Notes under the pieces: generated by a model
Database searches by the model: none
The model's input: the letters and a program-made list of their open reading frames with translations, nothing else
What the model was told of the DNA's origin: nothing
Position numbers and translations under genes: made by a program
NCBI RefSeq assembly: GCF_003286085.1
Contig: NW_020825323.1
Span: 186,001 to 250,000 of the forward strand
Length of the DNA: 64,000 nucleotides
Source of the DNA: Drosophila persimilis
Lineage: Eukaryota; Arthropoda; Insecta; Diptera; Drosophilidae
Reading direction: 5' to 3'
In this document: positions 30,353 to 40,729 of the stretch, piece after piece
Position numbering within the stretch: position 1 is the stretch's first letter
Layout: each line of letters begins with the position of its first letter

Positions 30353-31720
30353 ATGCCAAGTTTAAATATTAAAACAAAAAACACCGCAAAGGAGCACGGC
30401 ACTCCTCCTAAAGTGCCGGAGGGAAAAGACCATCCCTCTACAAACGCATCTGGGAAACCAGTGCCCAAAAAGACGGGAAAGGAGACTAAGTCGGTCCACC
30501 GTCTCGAGGCAGCAGGCGCTGTGAGGAGAGGACCGAAAAGCCAATCGGGCCAATCCACGTCGGGGGGCCCCAAGAGCGACCCGGTTACCGGGGGGGCGAC
30601 CATGCAGAGCGATATCGCGGCTGGCGGACCCCTTGGGACCGGGAACCCCTTGACAACCCCGGCAGGCGGCGCCTCTGCCTCGAAAGATTGGCCCAAGTTT
30701 CAGGACAAAAGACGTGCGGCCTTCATCCTGGGCAACGACGACCCGGTGTTCCTGGCGTCTGCCCAGGGAATCGAATCGCGGCGATGGGCCAAGACAGTCC
30801 TGCCCGACTACCAGCCAGCCAAAGCGGAGGACACCGCCACACAAGTCCAACAGGCCAAGAGGACAAAGACACTGAGCAACCGCTCGTTTGCCGAGGTGGC
30901 GAGGGGAAAAACCCTGATTGGAGTCCTAGACAGGGGCTCTAAAGACGGGCAGATCCCTAGGGACAAGTGGCACCTCGTGGAAAACGAGCTCCAAGACCGT
31001 TTCCTCCAGGAGTTGGAGGAGAATGGAGGACCACCACCCAAGTGTGAGGACGCCGGGTGGCACCAAGGCAGGGTGAAAGCCATCGCCTGCCAAGATGCTC
31101 GCTCGGCGGCCCTCTACGCGAAGGCGGTAGCGTCGCTCAAGGAGGTCTACCCAGGAGCCCAGCTGGAGGTCGTGAAGTGGGAGGACATCCCCAGCAAGCC
31201 GAGGGCCAGAGCGTGGGTCTCGGCGAAGCCTGCAGAGCCGGATAAGATTCTCCGGATTCTGCAGGTCTGCAACCCCCACCTTCCCACAGCCGATTGGAAG
31301 GTGGCCAAAGTAGAGGAGAGCAACGGGCAGAGGCGCCAAATTATCCTCGTCCTGAACGAGGAGTCGGTCAGACTTCTCCACGACACGGAGGGCGCTGTGG
31401 ACTACGGCTACAAGAAAGTAGTCGTAGTACCGTACAAGTCCGACTCCAAAGGCATGCAGCCGACGGTCGAGCCAGACCTGGAGCCCCCGGAGATCCCTAG
31501 TATGGAGATCAAGCCTGCGGTGTCAGACGTGGCATCAGTGGTGTCGGATGACATCTTAGATGGTTACGTGTCAGACGTGAGCGATCTCACTAGGGATCTC
31601 AAACACATCGGGGTCGCGGAGGAGTTGGACTCTTCGGAGAGCGACCACGACAGGACAATGGTGGAGGTGGACCTCAGGAATGTCACTGATACTCCTGCAG
31701 ATAAACCTCCACCATTGTAA
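30353..31720 (+). CDS. LOA-type ORF1 protein
   Basis: 455 codons from MPSLNIKTKNTAKEHG. A further 36 codons are open upstream to 30245, but the ATG at 30353 starts the recognisable Lys/Pro/Gly-rich N-terminal tail. A basic, disordered first ~110 residues is followed by a globular region (KDWPKFQDKRRAAFILGN, FAEVARGKTLIGVLDRG, WHLVENELQDRFLQEL, AWVSAKPAEPDKILRILQVCNP). This is the RNA-binding-like domain of LOA ORF1 proteins (DUF4780-like, from memory). It ends in an acidic tail. ORF1 normally binds element RNA. It is fully open here although ORF2 is dead. It overlaps the ORF2 start. Confidence 0.7.
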   Translation: MPSLNIKTKNTAKEHGTPPKVPEGKDHPSTNASGKPVPKKTGKETKSVHRLEAAGAVRRGPKSQSGQSTSGGPKSDPVTGGATMQSDIAAGGPLGTGNPLTTPAGGASASKDWPKFQDKRRAAFILGNDDPVFLASAQGIESRRWAKTVLPDYQPAKAEDTATQVQQAKRTKTLSNRSFAEVARGKTLIGVLDRGSKDGQIPRDKWHLVENELQDRFLQELEENGGPPPKCEDAGWHQGRVKAIACQDARSAALYAKAVASLKEVYPGAQLEVVKWEDIPSKPRARAWVSAKPAEPDKILRILQVCNPHLPTADWKVAKVEESNGQRRQIILVLNEESVRLLHDTEGAVDYGYKKVVVVPYKSDSKGMQPTVEPDLEPPEIPSMEIKPAVSDVASVVSDDILDGYVSDVSDLTRDLKHIGVAEELDSSESDHDRTMVEVDLRNVTDTPADKPPPL

Positions 31721-34700
31721 GGCAGCATGCGCTGCTCTCCTGCTCCACCTAGCCAAGGGTGGAGCCGACATAGTCCTCATTCAGGAGCCCTGGATCCTCT
31801 GAAACAGGGTCTCTGGTCTGAGGACTCCTGACTATAAGCTATACGTAGCTGACTCCGCAGGTAAAACTCGCACCTGCATCCTTGCAAAAAGAGATTTGCA
31901 CTTATTTTTGCTCCCAAATTTCAGCAATGAAGACCAAACAGCAGTGAGCCTCGAAGGCCAGGGGTGCTCACTGAGAATCTGCTCCACGTACATGGGTCAC
32001 GACCAACCAGACCCCCCTCCACAGGCGCTCAGGGCGCTAATCACAGACTGCGAGGCCAAGGACACCGGCCTAATCGTAGGGTGCGACGCCAACGCACACC
32101 ACTGCCAGTGGGGAAGCACTGACACCAACGAAAGGGGTGAGTACCTTTTCAACTATTTACTGACCACTCAAATGGTCCTTTTAAATAGGGGGAGTGATCC
32201 CACCTTCATTATTAAAAACCGCAAGGAGGTCCTGGACCTCACACTTGCCTGTCATGAGTTACACGGGAACATCGTATCCTGGAGGGTCCTGGAAGAGCAC
32301 TACTTCTCGGACCACAGGTACGTGGAAACCGTATTCTCTTTTTCACTACCGAGACCAGCTCAATTTCGGAACCTTAGGCGGACAAACTGGGCTCGGTACT
32401 CAGACCACCTCTGTCGTGTTCTCCCTGAGACTCCACCTGAGGAGGAGATCTCCAGGGAAGCCACGATTCATCTTGTTAAACTATTTACCGACGCCTGCAA
32501 TGAGGCGCTCGATAAATCCTGCCCCTCTAGCAAGAGCAGAGGCCGGAAGAAACCTGAATGGTGGAATCCGAAACTGAGGGAACTCCGGAAAGCCTCCCGA
32601 AGACTCTTCAATAAAGCTAAGGCCGAAAACGCTGAGCAGAACTGGGCCGATTACAAGGCCAGTCTGTCAGTTTACAATAAAGAACTGAGGAAAGCCAAAC
32701 GCGCCTCATGGCGTAAGTTCTGTAGCGACATTGAGAATAACTCGGAAGCCTCGCGCTTGCGCAAAGTTCTCTCGAAGACTACACCCACTCTGGGCTACCT
32801 GAAGAACGCCGACCAATCATGGACAACGTCCAGCAATGAGTCGCTAAATCTTCTCCTTAACACCCACTTTCCCGGCTGCGATGAAAACAGACCACACTAC
32901 ATCGCGGCTCCCTCCGTTGCCTCAAGTGTTATCATGAACCTGCTAAGCCAGGAGAACATTTCCTGGGCAATAAAAAGCTTCAAACCATACAAATCCGCGG
33001 GACCAGATGGCATCATCCCTGCCCAACTGATTCACGCTGGACAAAAAGCCACTAATTGGCTCAAAAGGATATACGAGGGAATCTTCTTCCATGGATATAT
33101 CCCGGAAACCTGGCTTCATACCAAAGTCGTCTTCATCCCCAAGGCAGGCAAGCCCTCGCACACTGCCCCCAAAGATTTCAGACCCATAAGTCTATCGTCC
33201 TTCCTTCTGAAGACGATGGAACGGCTTTTGGGGATGCATCTCACGGTAAATATTCCGCCTAGTCTATTCTTAGACTCCCAGCATGCCTATCGGAAAGGAA
33301 GATCCACCGAAACGGCCCTACACTCGATCACATCGATCATCGAAGCGTCCCTTAATTTTAAGGACTGACGGGGCGCACTGACGGATCTGGGCGTTGACTC
33401 CAGGACGGTGAGCCTGATCGATCATATGCTACAATGCAGGACGGTTGAGGCATCACTGGGGACGTCAACGTCCACCAGACTTGTCAGTAGAGGCACACCG
33501 CAGGGCGGAGTCCTCTCGCCCCTCCTATGGAACGTGGCAGTGAACGAACTGCTGCGGGAGATAGAGGGGGGTGGCTGCCGCGTGGTGGCGTATGCGGACG
33601 ATGTTGCTATAGCATTCTCGGGTAAATTCCCGCAGACGCTGTGTGAGTGCCTGACAAGCACTCTCATGAAGATGTCAAAATGGGCAGACAAATGCGGTCT
33701 AGGCGTCAACCCGTCTAAAACGGAACTGGTGGTCTTCACTAGGAAGTACAAAGTTCCGGCACTGATTCCCCCAAGACTATGTGGGGAAGCGCTAATCTTC
33801 AGCAACAACGCCAAGTATCTTGGTCTAATCCTCGATAGAAAGCTCGATTGGAAATTGAGCATAGAGGATAGAGTAAAGAAGGCCACAGTAGCCCTCTATA
33901 CTTGCAGGAAAGCCATCGGACTAAGATGGGGAATGACCCCCTATATAGTTCGGTGGCTTTACACCACCATCATACGACCGATCATGCTCTATGGAGCGGT
34001 AGTATGGTGGCCAGCCTTAGACAAAAGGACATGCCTCAATAAACTCAGCAGAGTTCAACGCATGGCAGAGCTATGCATAACTGGCGGGCTACGCACTACT
34101 CCGGGGGAAGCCCTGGATACTGTGCTGGACCTCCTCCCCATAGATCTCATGGGAAAGAAAGTGGCAACACTTTCCGCACTCAGAATGAGAGAAGCCAGAC
34201 TGTGGAAGGCGTCCGCGGTTGGGCACTCGGGAATCCTGACGAGACACCCGCAATTACCAGAGAGGACAGATTATTGTGTCCCTAGTGATCACCTCTCGAC
34301 GCCTTTCCAGGTATCAATCCCACCTAGGGAGGACTGGGAGATGGGCGAACCAGGACCCGCAAATGCGGTTCACTTCTACACTGATGGCTCAAAGTTAGAC
34401 GGCCGCGTGGGAGGCGGAGTCTACTGCAGCGAGCTGAACATCAGTCATTGCTTCAGGCTCCCGGACCACTGCAGTGTGTTCCAAGCGGAGGTTGTAGCCA
34501 TCAAGGAGGCAATTTCCATCGTCTCCAAACTAATTCTAGACACGCACTTAGTGTGCGTTTTCTCGGACAGCCAAGCAGCTATTAAAGCTCTAGGCTCAAT
34601 ATCGTCGAACTCAGCGACTGTAAATTACTGCCGCAGGTCTCTGCACGAGATCGCAGATCAGTTAGACCTCTTCCTTATATGAGTCCCAGGCCACAGGGAC

Positions 34701-35303
34701 ATCGAGGGGAACGACGCCGCCGACGAGCTAGCAAGGCAGGGTACTACAATTCCTCTCCTTATGGAGAGGGAGCAGGTAGCGATGCCTCTGGCTACGTGCA
34801 GGCTCCTCACGCACGAATTGTTCGAGCAAAATGCCAATAGGAGATGGCAGCAAACAGTTTCCTGTCAAATCTCAAGATTGATATGGCCATATCGATCGAA
34901 GAAGCGCTCAGCCGAGCTGTATAGGCTCAGCAGAGCACAGTGCTCTGCAGTTACTCGAGCCATTACGGGACACTGGCAGACTGGCACTCATGCCTCTAGA
35001 CTGTCAATCCCTCATAACGACTTCTGCAGGAGTTGTCGCGACGAGGAAGAGGAGGAATCGGTCCCCCACTTCTTCTGCCACTGCCCGGCCCTTGGAAATC
35101 GTCGTCTTCGTTTTCTCGGGGCTGCTTTCCTCACAGACATTTCGGACCTGTCCGAAATCAAACCGGGGACCTTGTCCAGATTCATCCAAGCCTCCGGATG
35201 GGACTGCCCTGAATTTGCAGCCTGTTTCTCCACGGTTTTTAGGCACTGGGAAGGGGCACACGCCCATGCGGCACCACAACGGACCTTCTACAGGTCCAAG
35301 TGA
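31691..35303 (+). pseudogene. LOA-type ORF2 (endonuclease, RT, RNase H), inactivated
   Basis: One frame throughout. Endonuclease: GGADIVLIQEPW, GCDANAHHCQWGS, YFSDHRYV. RT: KSAGPDGIIPAQLI, DFRPISLSSFLLKTMERLL, QHAYRKGRSTETAL, TPQGGVLSPLLWN, and catalytic YADDVAIAF at about 33590. RNase H: FYTDGSKLDGRVGGG, SDSQAAIKAL, VPGHRDIEGNDAAD. A C-terminal Cys/His part (CRSCRDEEEEESVPHFFCHC) ends at 35303. Three TGA codons interrupt it (31800, 33366, 34680). At the second, an in-frame gap removes the RT block with the first catalytic Asp. Target-primed reverse transcription is therefore impossible from this copy. Confidence 0.85.
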
Positions 35304-35341
35304 GCTTGGGAGGGTTTCATCACTCCCCCAGGCTACCGCCT

Positions 35342-35360
35342 GAACCTAACCTAACCTAAC
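35342..35360 (+). repeat. LOA 3' terminal AACCT repeat
   Basis: GAACCTAACCTAACCTAAC, about three and a half AACCT units, closes the element after a ~40-bp 3' UTR. Short simple repeats at the 3' end are usual for this clade and probably mark the reverse-transcription start. Confidence 0.75.
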
Positions 35361-36640
35361 GGCAGTTTGTAGGGGGTGGAATTGATTCTAGCCTACATGC
35401 TAAGACTACGGTGAGCGACGTGCGGATCGTAAGAGCGCACAGAACCGGGAGAGCGAGGCAGAGGGCGATGTAACTGGCTGTTAACTGAGAGCGGTACCCA
35501 GCAGCGATAACAGGCTGTTAGTCTGGAGTGCTAACAGCGCGGTTGCCCTGTTACAGCTGCTGACCTGAATATTCTCCTGGTTTCCTGCCCGAATAGAGAG
35601 CCACAGATGTTGAGCTGTGAGCCGCTTAACAGAATGCAAGGAAGAATATCCGATCTCATAGAAGGTCGGATCCGCCCATGCAAGGTTCGGCAGGTCTCGC
35701 AACGAATTTTATGGGATCCGCCAGTTCCGGCAGAACGTAGGCTCTGGCGTTGAAGTGCAAGCCCGGCATCGTCGGGGAACGGATGGCCAAATGACAGAGC
35801 TTCTTGGATTGAGCGGATATTGATTGATTGAAGCCCGAAACCAGTGCCCGGATGAGTTGGAACGGCAACTTGATTCTATTTAAGAGACGTTCCGTGATAA
35901 ACGTTGTCTCGGATCTCACCTTGTCCCCAGGTGGCAAATATTAATAATTGGCGTGTAATTGGACTTACTGGAAATTGTATTGCCACGGTGCAGCAGCAAG
36001 TGGTGTCGGCCCCCAAAAGTACTGCAGCTATACTTTGGCACTTTGGCATTCCCGGATCTGATGGCCTCACACGAAGCAGTTGAGCGAATACAGCGAATAC
36101 TTCTATGTCGCATTTCTGCAGCCGCCGTGGAAATCTGGCTGTGCGGAAGGACGGACTGCTGGTTGTGGGAGCTAATAAGTACACCGTAGAGCAATCATCG
36201 AATTTGGATTAAGGTCTGCTTCATCCACAAATTCGAAAAAGTTCTTATGCTCTGCCTCAACTTCGGCCCACATGGTCCGGATTTGGCACATACCGTGGCA
36301 GGCGAGGCGGATGGAGTGCGGGGATTCGGAAGGTTTATTCGCTCTCCGAAATGCATAAGCTTGCGTGAGGTTGCTTCGAATTTAGCCATTGCGGCAGTGG
36401 CGCCGAATTTGGTAATTGTTTGGGAGTTTCGAGAGCCGCTTGGACTGCAGACGCTGGCACCTTAAGTGTGGCAGGCGACGGTAACAGGACCGATTTGGTC
36501 TTCGAACCAGCGGAGCTTGTAATGGGCCCTGGAGTACCTGGGGACTTCACTTTGCGAGTCACCGAGGTGGGCATTTCTGGGGCGGAAGAGCTGCGTGGCC
36601 ATTTGACACTTGGAGAGGTCACCGGCAAAAGTGGTTTGCT
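35361..36640 (-). pseudogene. BEL/Pao gag-protease remnant (BEL3)
   Basis: Several broken minus frames follow BEL order. A Ser/Pro-rich stretch (SPGTPGPITSSAGSK) and, in another frame, RTMWAEVEAEHKNFFEFVDEADLN resemble the Gag N-terminal region. FGGRHHLLLHRGN is the last knuckle, near 35990-36050. LADPTFYEIGYSS near 35680 is the protease end. The capsid middle is missing and several frames are mixed. The family differs from the BEL at 1-18091 and from that at 54114-57566. No LTR is visible at either side. Confidence 0.65.
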
Positions 36641-36789
36641 CTCCTCGCGACCTGTGGGAATATTCGGCGCTCACACGCAGAAAAGGAAAGGTCTTGAGCT
36701 TTTGCTAGAGTGCAATTATTGGATCAACACGGATTGTTTAGGTTTACTCTTGGTAGAGACTCCCAAAATCCCAATTGGAGAATAGCTGA

Positions 36790-37173
36790 GGAGAGGAACG
36801 ATCACACTGGCTATCGCAATATTCGAAAATATTGTCCGCATGGTGTTCCTCTATTTACCATTTCAAAGAGTTAGGTAGTGGGATGTTGACTGCGGATGGA
36901 ATTCAGAAGGCATTTTATTTCTTTCTAGTTATCACGCTGACTGCTGTATGTGTGGTGGAAGCCTATCGGAAAAAATACCAAAAGAATGGCATGGAAACAA
37001 AACCAGTGGAGGCAGTTATAAGCTGTGGGCTTTCGTTTATTTTGTTATCAAACTTTTTGGCACTAACCATACTGTATATAGATGTGCCAGTTCATACTAC
37101 GAAAGCTTCACACGATGGGTTACCGCCTGAGAACCCCAGAGACTTCGGCTCTTGTATGCTGATGCTAGGTTAA
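36790..37173 (+). CDS. Unassigned ORF with two membrane helices
   Basis: Open from after a TGA at 36787 to TAA at 37171; the first ATG is at 36882 (MLTADGIQKAFYFFLV). Two strong hydrophobic segments: FYFFLVITLTAVCVVEAY and VISCGLSFILLSNFLALTILYI, separated by a basic loop (RKKYQKNGMETKP), then a polar tail. Downstream are AATAAA words near 37327 and 37379. I do not recognise it. It could be a last exon of a relocated host gene, part of an unusual retroelement envelope, or chance. No splice site is convincing. Confidence 0.4.
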   Translation, partial: GEERSHWLSQYSKILSAWCSSIYHFKELGSGMLTADGIQKAFYFFLVITLTAVCVVEAYRKKYQKNGMETKPVEAVISCGLSFILLSNFLALTILYIDVPVHTTKASHDGLPPENPRDFGSCMLMLG

Positions 37174-37579
37174 TTTCTATTCTCTGTTGTGTCTCCAGCG
37201 TATTTGAATGTATGGATGCACAAACATTCTCACTTTGTGTGTGTTGTAGCATTGCTGGCCGCTAGAACTGAAATTTGAGTTTGGTTCTTGTTTTGGGGTT
37301 TTTGATGAATTGACCTACCGACACAAAATAAATGAAGAATGGGCAGAGGGTGGGGGTATGGTACACTAGCACGCGGGAAATAAAATAAAAGCTGTTATTT
37401 GTTTGTTTTATACTACAAAATATAAAATATTACAATAGTATAATTACACATTTATATCCTTATTTTAAACAGGTTAATTATAAATTATATAAATATTATG
37501 TAAAGTCCGTCGGTACTCGACTTCTTTTATCCCATATAAAAAAGTGATTTGAACTAAAAAAATTATATATATATATATA
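37174..37579. other. AT-rich stretch without recognisable gene
   Basis: Holds two AATAAA-type words after the membrane ORF, a G-rich patch (GGGCAGAGGGTGGGGGT) near 37343 and TA microsatellite around 37563-37580. No coding similarity seen. Confidence 0.5.
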
Positions 37580-37756
37580 AGATCTAAGAAAATATATATG
37601 TATGTACATATATATAAAAAAATAAATATGAACTTATATGAAATTAGTTTTACATACATTTCAAATCACTTGTCAACCGCGAGCTTTCCAACGGTAATGT
37701 GCAAAGCAAAAATGTAAATGTCTGTCGCACCATGAGTACTCTAATGGACAATTATT
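37580..37756. repeat. Unclassified dispersed repeat R, copy 1
   Basis: About 175 bp similar, with indels, to 57570-57735: AATAAATATG, TATATGAAATTAGTTTTACA, TTGTCAAC, AATGTGCAAAGCAAAAATG, GTCGCACC and GGACAATTATTATA occur in the same order in both. Copy 1 ends exactly where the DINE-like element begins. Origin unknown. Confidence 0.65.
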
Positions 37757-38810
37757 ATACCCGATACTCAAAATGAGTATTGGGTTATATTAGATTTGTC
37801 GTAAAAGTGGACGTGTGTAACGTCAATAGCCGAGTCGATTGAGCTCTGTCTGTCTGTCCGTCTGTTCGTCTGACCGTCTGTTCGTCCCTATCAGCGCCTA
37901 GTGTCCAAAGACTATAATTGCTAGAGCAACGACGTTTTATGTCCGGACTTCTGTGATATGTCACTGCTACAAGAATATTTCAAATTTTTTCCCTGCCCAC
38001 TTCCGCCCCCACAAAGAGCGAAAATCTGTGGCATCCACAAATTTAAAGATAAATTTAAAGACGCAGAATAGTAGAGGATGACTATATCTTCTAGAGTGCA
38101 AAATCTGAATTGGATCGTATAATTATTATAGCCAGAATCAAGAAATCAATTTCATTCTTTCTCGCTCTGTCTCTCTCTAACACACAGGTTTAATGGTCGG
38201 TTTTGCCAATTGCAAAATATGAGTTCAAGTATCTCAGAACCTATAGGAGCCAGAGCAACGAAATTTGGTACCGACACTCCTGTGATATCGGACCTTGACC
38301 GTTTTGTGTCAAAATTTCGCCACACCCCCTTCCGCCCCCGCAAATGACGAAAATCTGGGGCATCCACAAATCTCAGAGACTCTTAACCCTGGTGTAAACA
38401 AATTTAGTATCCGCACTCCTGTTAGATCTCTCTATAAAAATGATATCTCAAAATTTCGCCCCACCCCCTTCCGCCCACACAAAGAACGAAAATCTGTTGC
38501 ATCCACAATATTGCAGATTCGAGAAAACTAAAAACGCAGAATCATAGATAACGACCATATCTATTAGATTGCTGAATCTGGATCAGATCAGATAATTTTT
38601 ATAGCCACAAGGAACAAATCAATTTGCAGTGACTGCGCAGCGCCCGACGTCACGCTCAGACTGATTTTCTATCTCTCTCGCACGCACTCTTTGTCGTGTC
38701 GCTTAATATTGGCGGCGTCTGCCGGAGGAGAGCCATACTGACTTAGTATCGGGTATAAATGTAGAGTTGCTTTCTCCGCAGCAACTCAAAACGTTCCCCC
38801 TCGTTACATT
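37757..38810. mobile_element. INE-1/DINE-1-like Helitron element, long copy
   Basis: Starts TACCCGATACTCAAAATGAG, then GTCAATAGCCGAGTCGATTG, the TCTGTCCGTCTGTTCGTCTG run, and two or three partly repeated blocks with ATTTCGCC.CACCCCCTTCCGCC and CATCCACAA. It closes with TAGTATCGGGTATAAATG and GTTCCCCCTCGTTACATTTG. The start/end pair and CTGTCC run follow the INE-1 plan, though bases differ widely from D. melanogaster. Non-autonomous, no coding capacity. Confidence 0.75.
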
Positions 38811-39099
38811 TGGGTTTCTAACAAACCTGTTTACTGGCGTCAAATTTAATTTGTATTCCTTGTTTGACTAAATATAATATATGTATATAACATTTAAAAG
38901 TATATGTTTTATATACATAACATACATACATATATAACAAAAAGGTTAAATTTAAATCACAACGAATACTTGGGTTTTTATAAAGCGATGTGGCATCTCT
39001 GTTCACTGTGCATTAAACATATGACAGACCCCGTTACTTTTGTGTTTTTGGCGGCAAAGCGTTTACCAAGTAATAAAACACAATATAATATTTTTAACA
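38811..39099. other. AT-rich stretch upstream of the unknown ORF
   Basis: TA-rich sequence with no coding frame of note. It could contain the 5' flank of the ORF that starts at 39100 (AACAATGG context) but shows no clear promoter element. Confidence 0.4.
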
Positions 39100-39377
39100 A
39101 TGGCTCAAGTGTTACGCAGCTCCAAGCCGCAAATTTTTTTAGTTGGTGATATAAATCATCAAATTGTTGGCGCAAAACTTCCGTCGAATCGCCAAGTGCT
39201 TGCGCGTGAAGTAAAAATGACAACAAATAAAAGTGCTAATCTGGCGCTTCGCGAATGCATTATCTTTTGGGAAAAAGCAAGAATACCCACAAAATCTTTG
39301 CCAAACTGTGTAAAGAAGCTGCTATGCTTACATCAAGCTAGGAGAGACCTTCAAAAAGATGCTAAAAACGTATATAT
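39100..39377 (+). pseudogene. Unknown ORF family, 5' part (interrupted)
   Basis: The ATG at 39100 in the context AACAATGG opens MAQVLRSSKPQIFLVGDINH and runs 92 codons, including KLPSNRQVLAREVKMT, SANLALRECIIFWEKARIPTK and HQARRDLQKDAKN. I recall uncharacterised multi-copy arthropod and cnidarian proteins with the theme LPSxRQVL...ECxIFWxKARIPT, but cannot name function or origin. No retroelement motif is present. Errantivirus 2 cuts it at 39377; the frame continues at 45087. Relative to what I recall of the family, residues after DLQK are missing. Confidence 0.5.
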
Positions 39378-39779
39378 AGTTAAATATGCGACACTTGAGT
39401 TTAAGTTTTAAAAAAGGTTTTATTCTTTCACTTAAACTTAGCATACAATGGTTAGTTATTTCCCCGACGATGACAGAGGTCCGATGTCTTGAATGGAATT
39501 AACTTGGTTGAATTCTCCGACGGTGTCGCGATTGTCGATCGATATGTGGGAAGGCGGCTTTTGATGAAAGGCTTCCGCTGCGTATGATCGGTGTTGCATT
39601 ACTTGGGGGGGGGCTGAGAATAGGGCCTCTGTCAGCTAGGATTTCGCGGTTCTTGAGAATCGATTAGTAATTGATCTCTGAAGAGTGGCGTGATTCTAGT
39701 GCGGCTGGATTCTAGTGCGGCATCAATTGTTTTATGTTCAAATTCTAGCTTAGGGTGTTTGTTTACATTGCCTGCAATT
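39378..39779 (-). repeat. Errantivirus 2 3' LTR, truncated
   Basis: Matches 44404-44945 of the 5' LTR but lacks the 138-bp block at about 44560-44698 and the U3 start. Identity stops at TACATTGCCTGCAA (39779), where env sequence begins, so one deletion removed the U3 start and the env end. Confidence 0.8.
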
Positions 39780-40704
39780 TCCAAGTTAACAATATATTGG
39801 GTTCTATGAAACTTATTTGAAAGTTTTGGTGTGTTTTGGTGTATGGAAATTTTGTTTCTATTTGTTTGATGATATACATTCGTCATTTATTTTTCGTTTT
39901 GATTCTTTTTCATATACCTCGTTTTCTAGAATGTAATAATTGTTTTGCATTAGGTCAGTGAGGATGTTATTATCTTCATCTGGATATGGGACAATTTTAA
40001 GTATAGGAATATTTCTGATCTTTCGTGGGATGTTGGAAATTATTAGTATTTCGTTAGTGTCTGATTTCAACCAGGTAGATGTTTTGATATTTAATAATTT
40101 CTCTGAATCGATGTGTTTCACGTAATCCTGCCTTAATAATTTTGGATTAAAGATACCTAATCTTGTTAGCTGCATGCCTAATTCAATATCCTCTATGTAC
40201 TCAGTAAAATGTTGAAGGTTAAATATTAATATTTCTAGTTGCTTATTTATTATCCTTGTTAAATTTATTGACAACTTCTATGCCAGAATTTACTTGAACA
40301 CTGTGGCTAGCCAGATTGTCTATTTTCCCTTCTAATTCGACTTTATCATCTTGATCTAACGTTCCAAATAGATATTTATATATTGTGCCTACTGCATTTA
40401 TAAGGCCTCTTTTGTTTCTTTTGGCTATTTTTATGCCGTTGAATTCACGTTGCAATTTCTCGACTAAATATTGAACTTGGATTATTTTATTAAATTGGGT
40501 TGCCTGTTCTAGTAAACTCTGATATGTTTCATCTGTTCTTGTTATATTAATTGTTAGATAATGGTATTCATAATTAATGGTTATGTTAATGGTATTTGTT
40601 TTGAATATGAGATATCCATTCCTTGAGTTGATGGGATCTATCTCTATATTCTGTCCGGTAGACTGTAGGACGGTGAACATTAGTAAGATTATAATCTTAA
40701 TCAT
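39780..40704 (-). pseudogene. env: Errantivirus 2 env, 3' truncated
   Basis: ATG at 40704 (MIKIIILLMFTVLQSTGQ) gives a hydrophobic signal peptide. A Thr/Asn-rich ectodomain, a furin-like RNKR site and a glycine-containing hydrophobic stretch (GLINAVGTIYKYLFG) consistent with a fusion peptide follow. The frame breaks near 40243-40274; the next frame (39858-40274) carries HFTEYIEDIELGMQLTRLG. The membrane anchor is absent because of the deletion into the LTR. Entry glycoprotein in intact relatives; this copy would not reach the membrane as a whole protein. Confidence 0.8.
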
Positions 40705-40729
40705 GTTGTAGCTCCGGATTCCCAGTACT

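Larger units (their letters stand above)
29863..35360 (+). mobile_element. LOA-clade non-LTR retrotransposon, near full length
   Basis: About 5.5 kb: GC-rich 5' region, ORF1, ORF2 with apurinic endonuclease, reverse transcriptase and RNase H, short 3' UTR and a terminal AACCT repeat. RNase H after reverse transcriptase in a two-ORF Drosophila element points to the LOA or I clades; the ORF1 type and YADDVAIAF reverse transcriptase favour LOA (Bilbo/baggins/TRIM relatives). It begins exactly where gypsy copy 2 stops. The sequence after it is not gypsy, so the locus was rearranged. Confidence 0.8.

Noticed and set aside
35342-35360. Telomere end or interstitial telomere
   Set aside because: Only three to four units at the 3' end of a non-LTR element; better explained as its tail.
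36832-37173. Start of the membrane ORF at 36832
   Set aside because: The codon there is TTG; the first ATG in frame is at 36882, so the start is left open.
38904-39099. Extension of the unknown ORF upstream of 39100
   Set aside because: The ATG at 39100 has a good AACAATGG context and the family-like sequence starts there; upstream residues look random.
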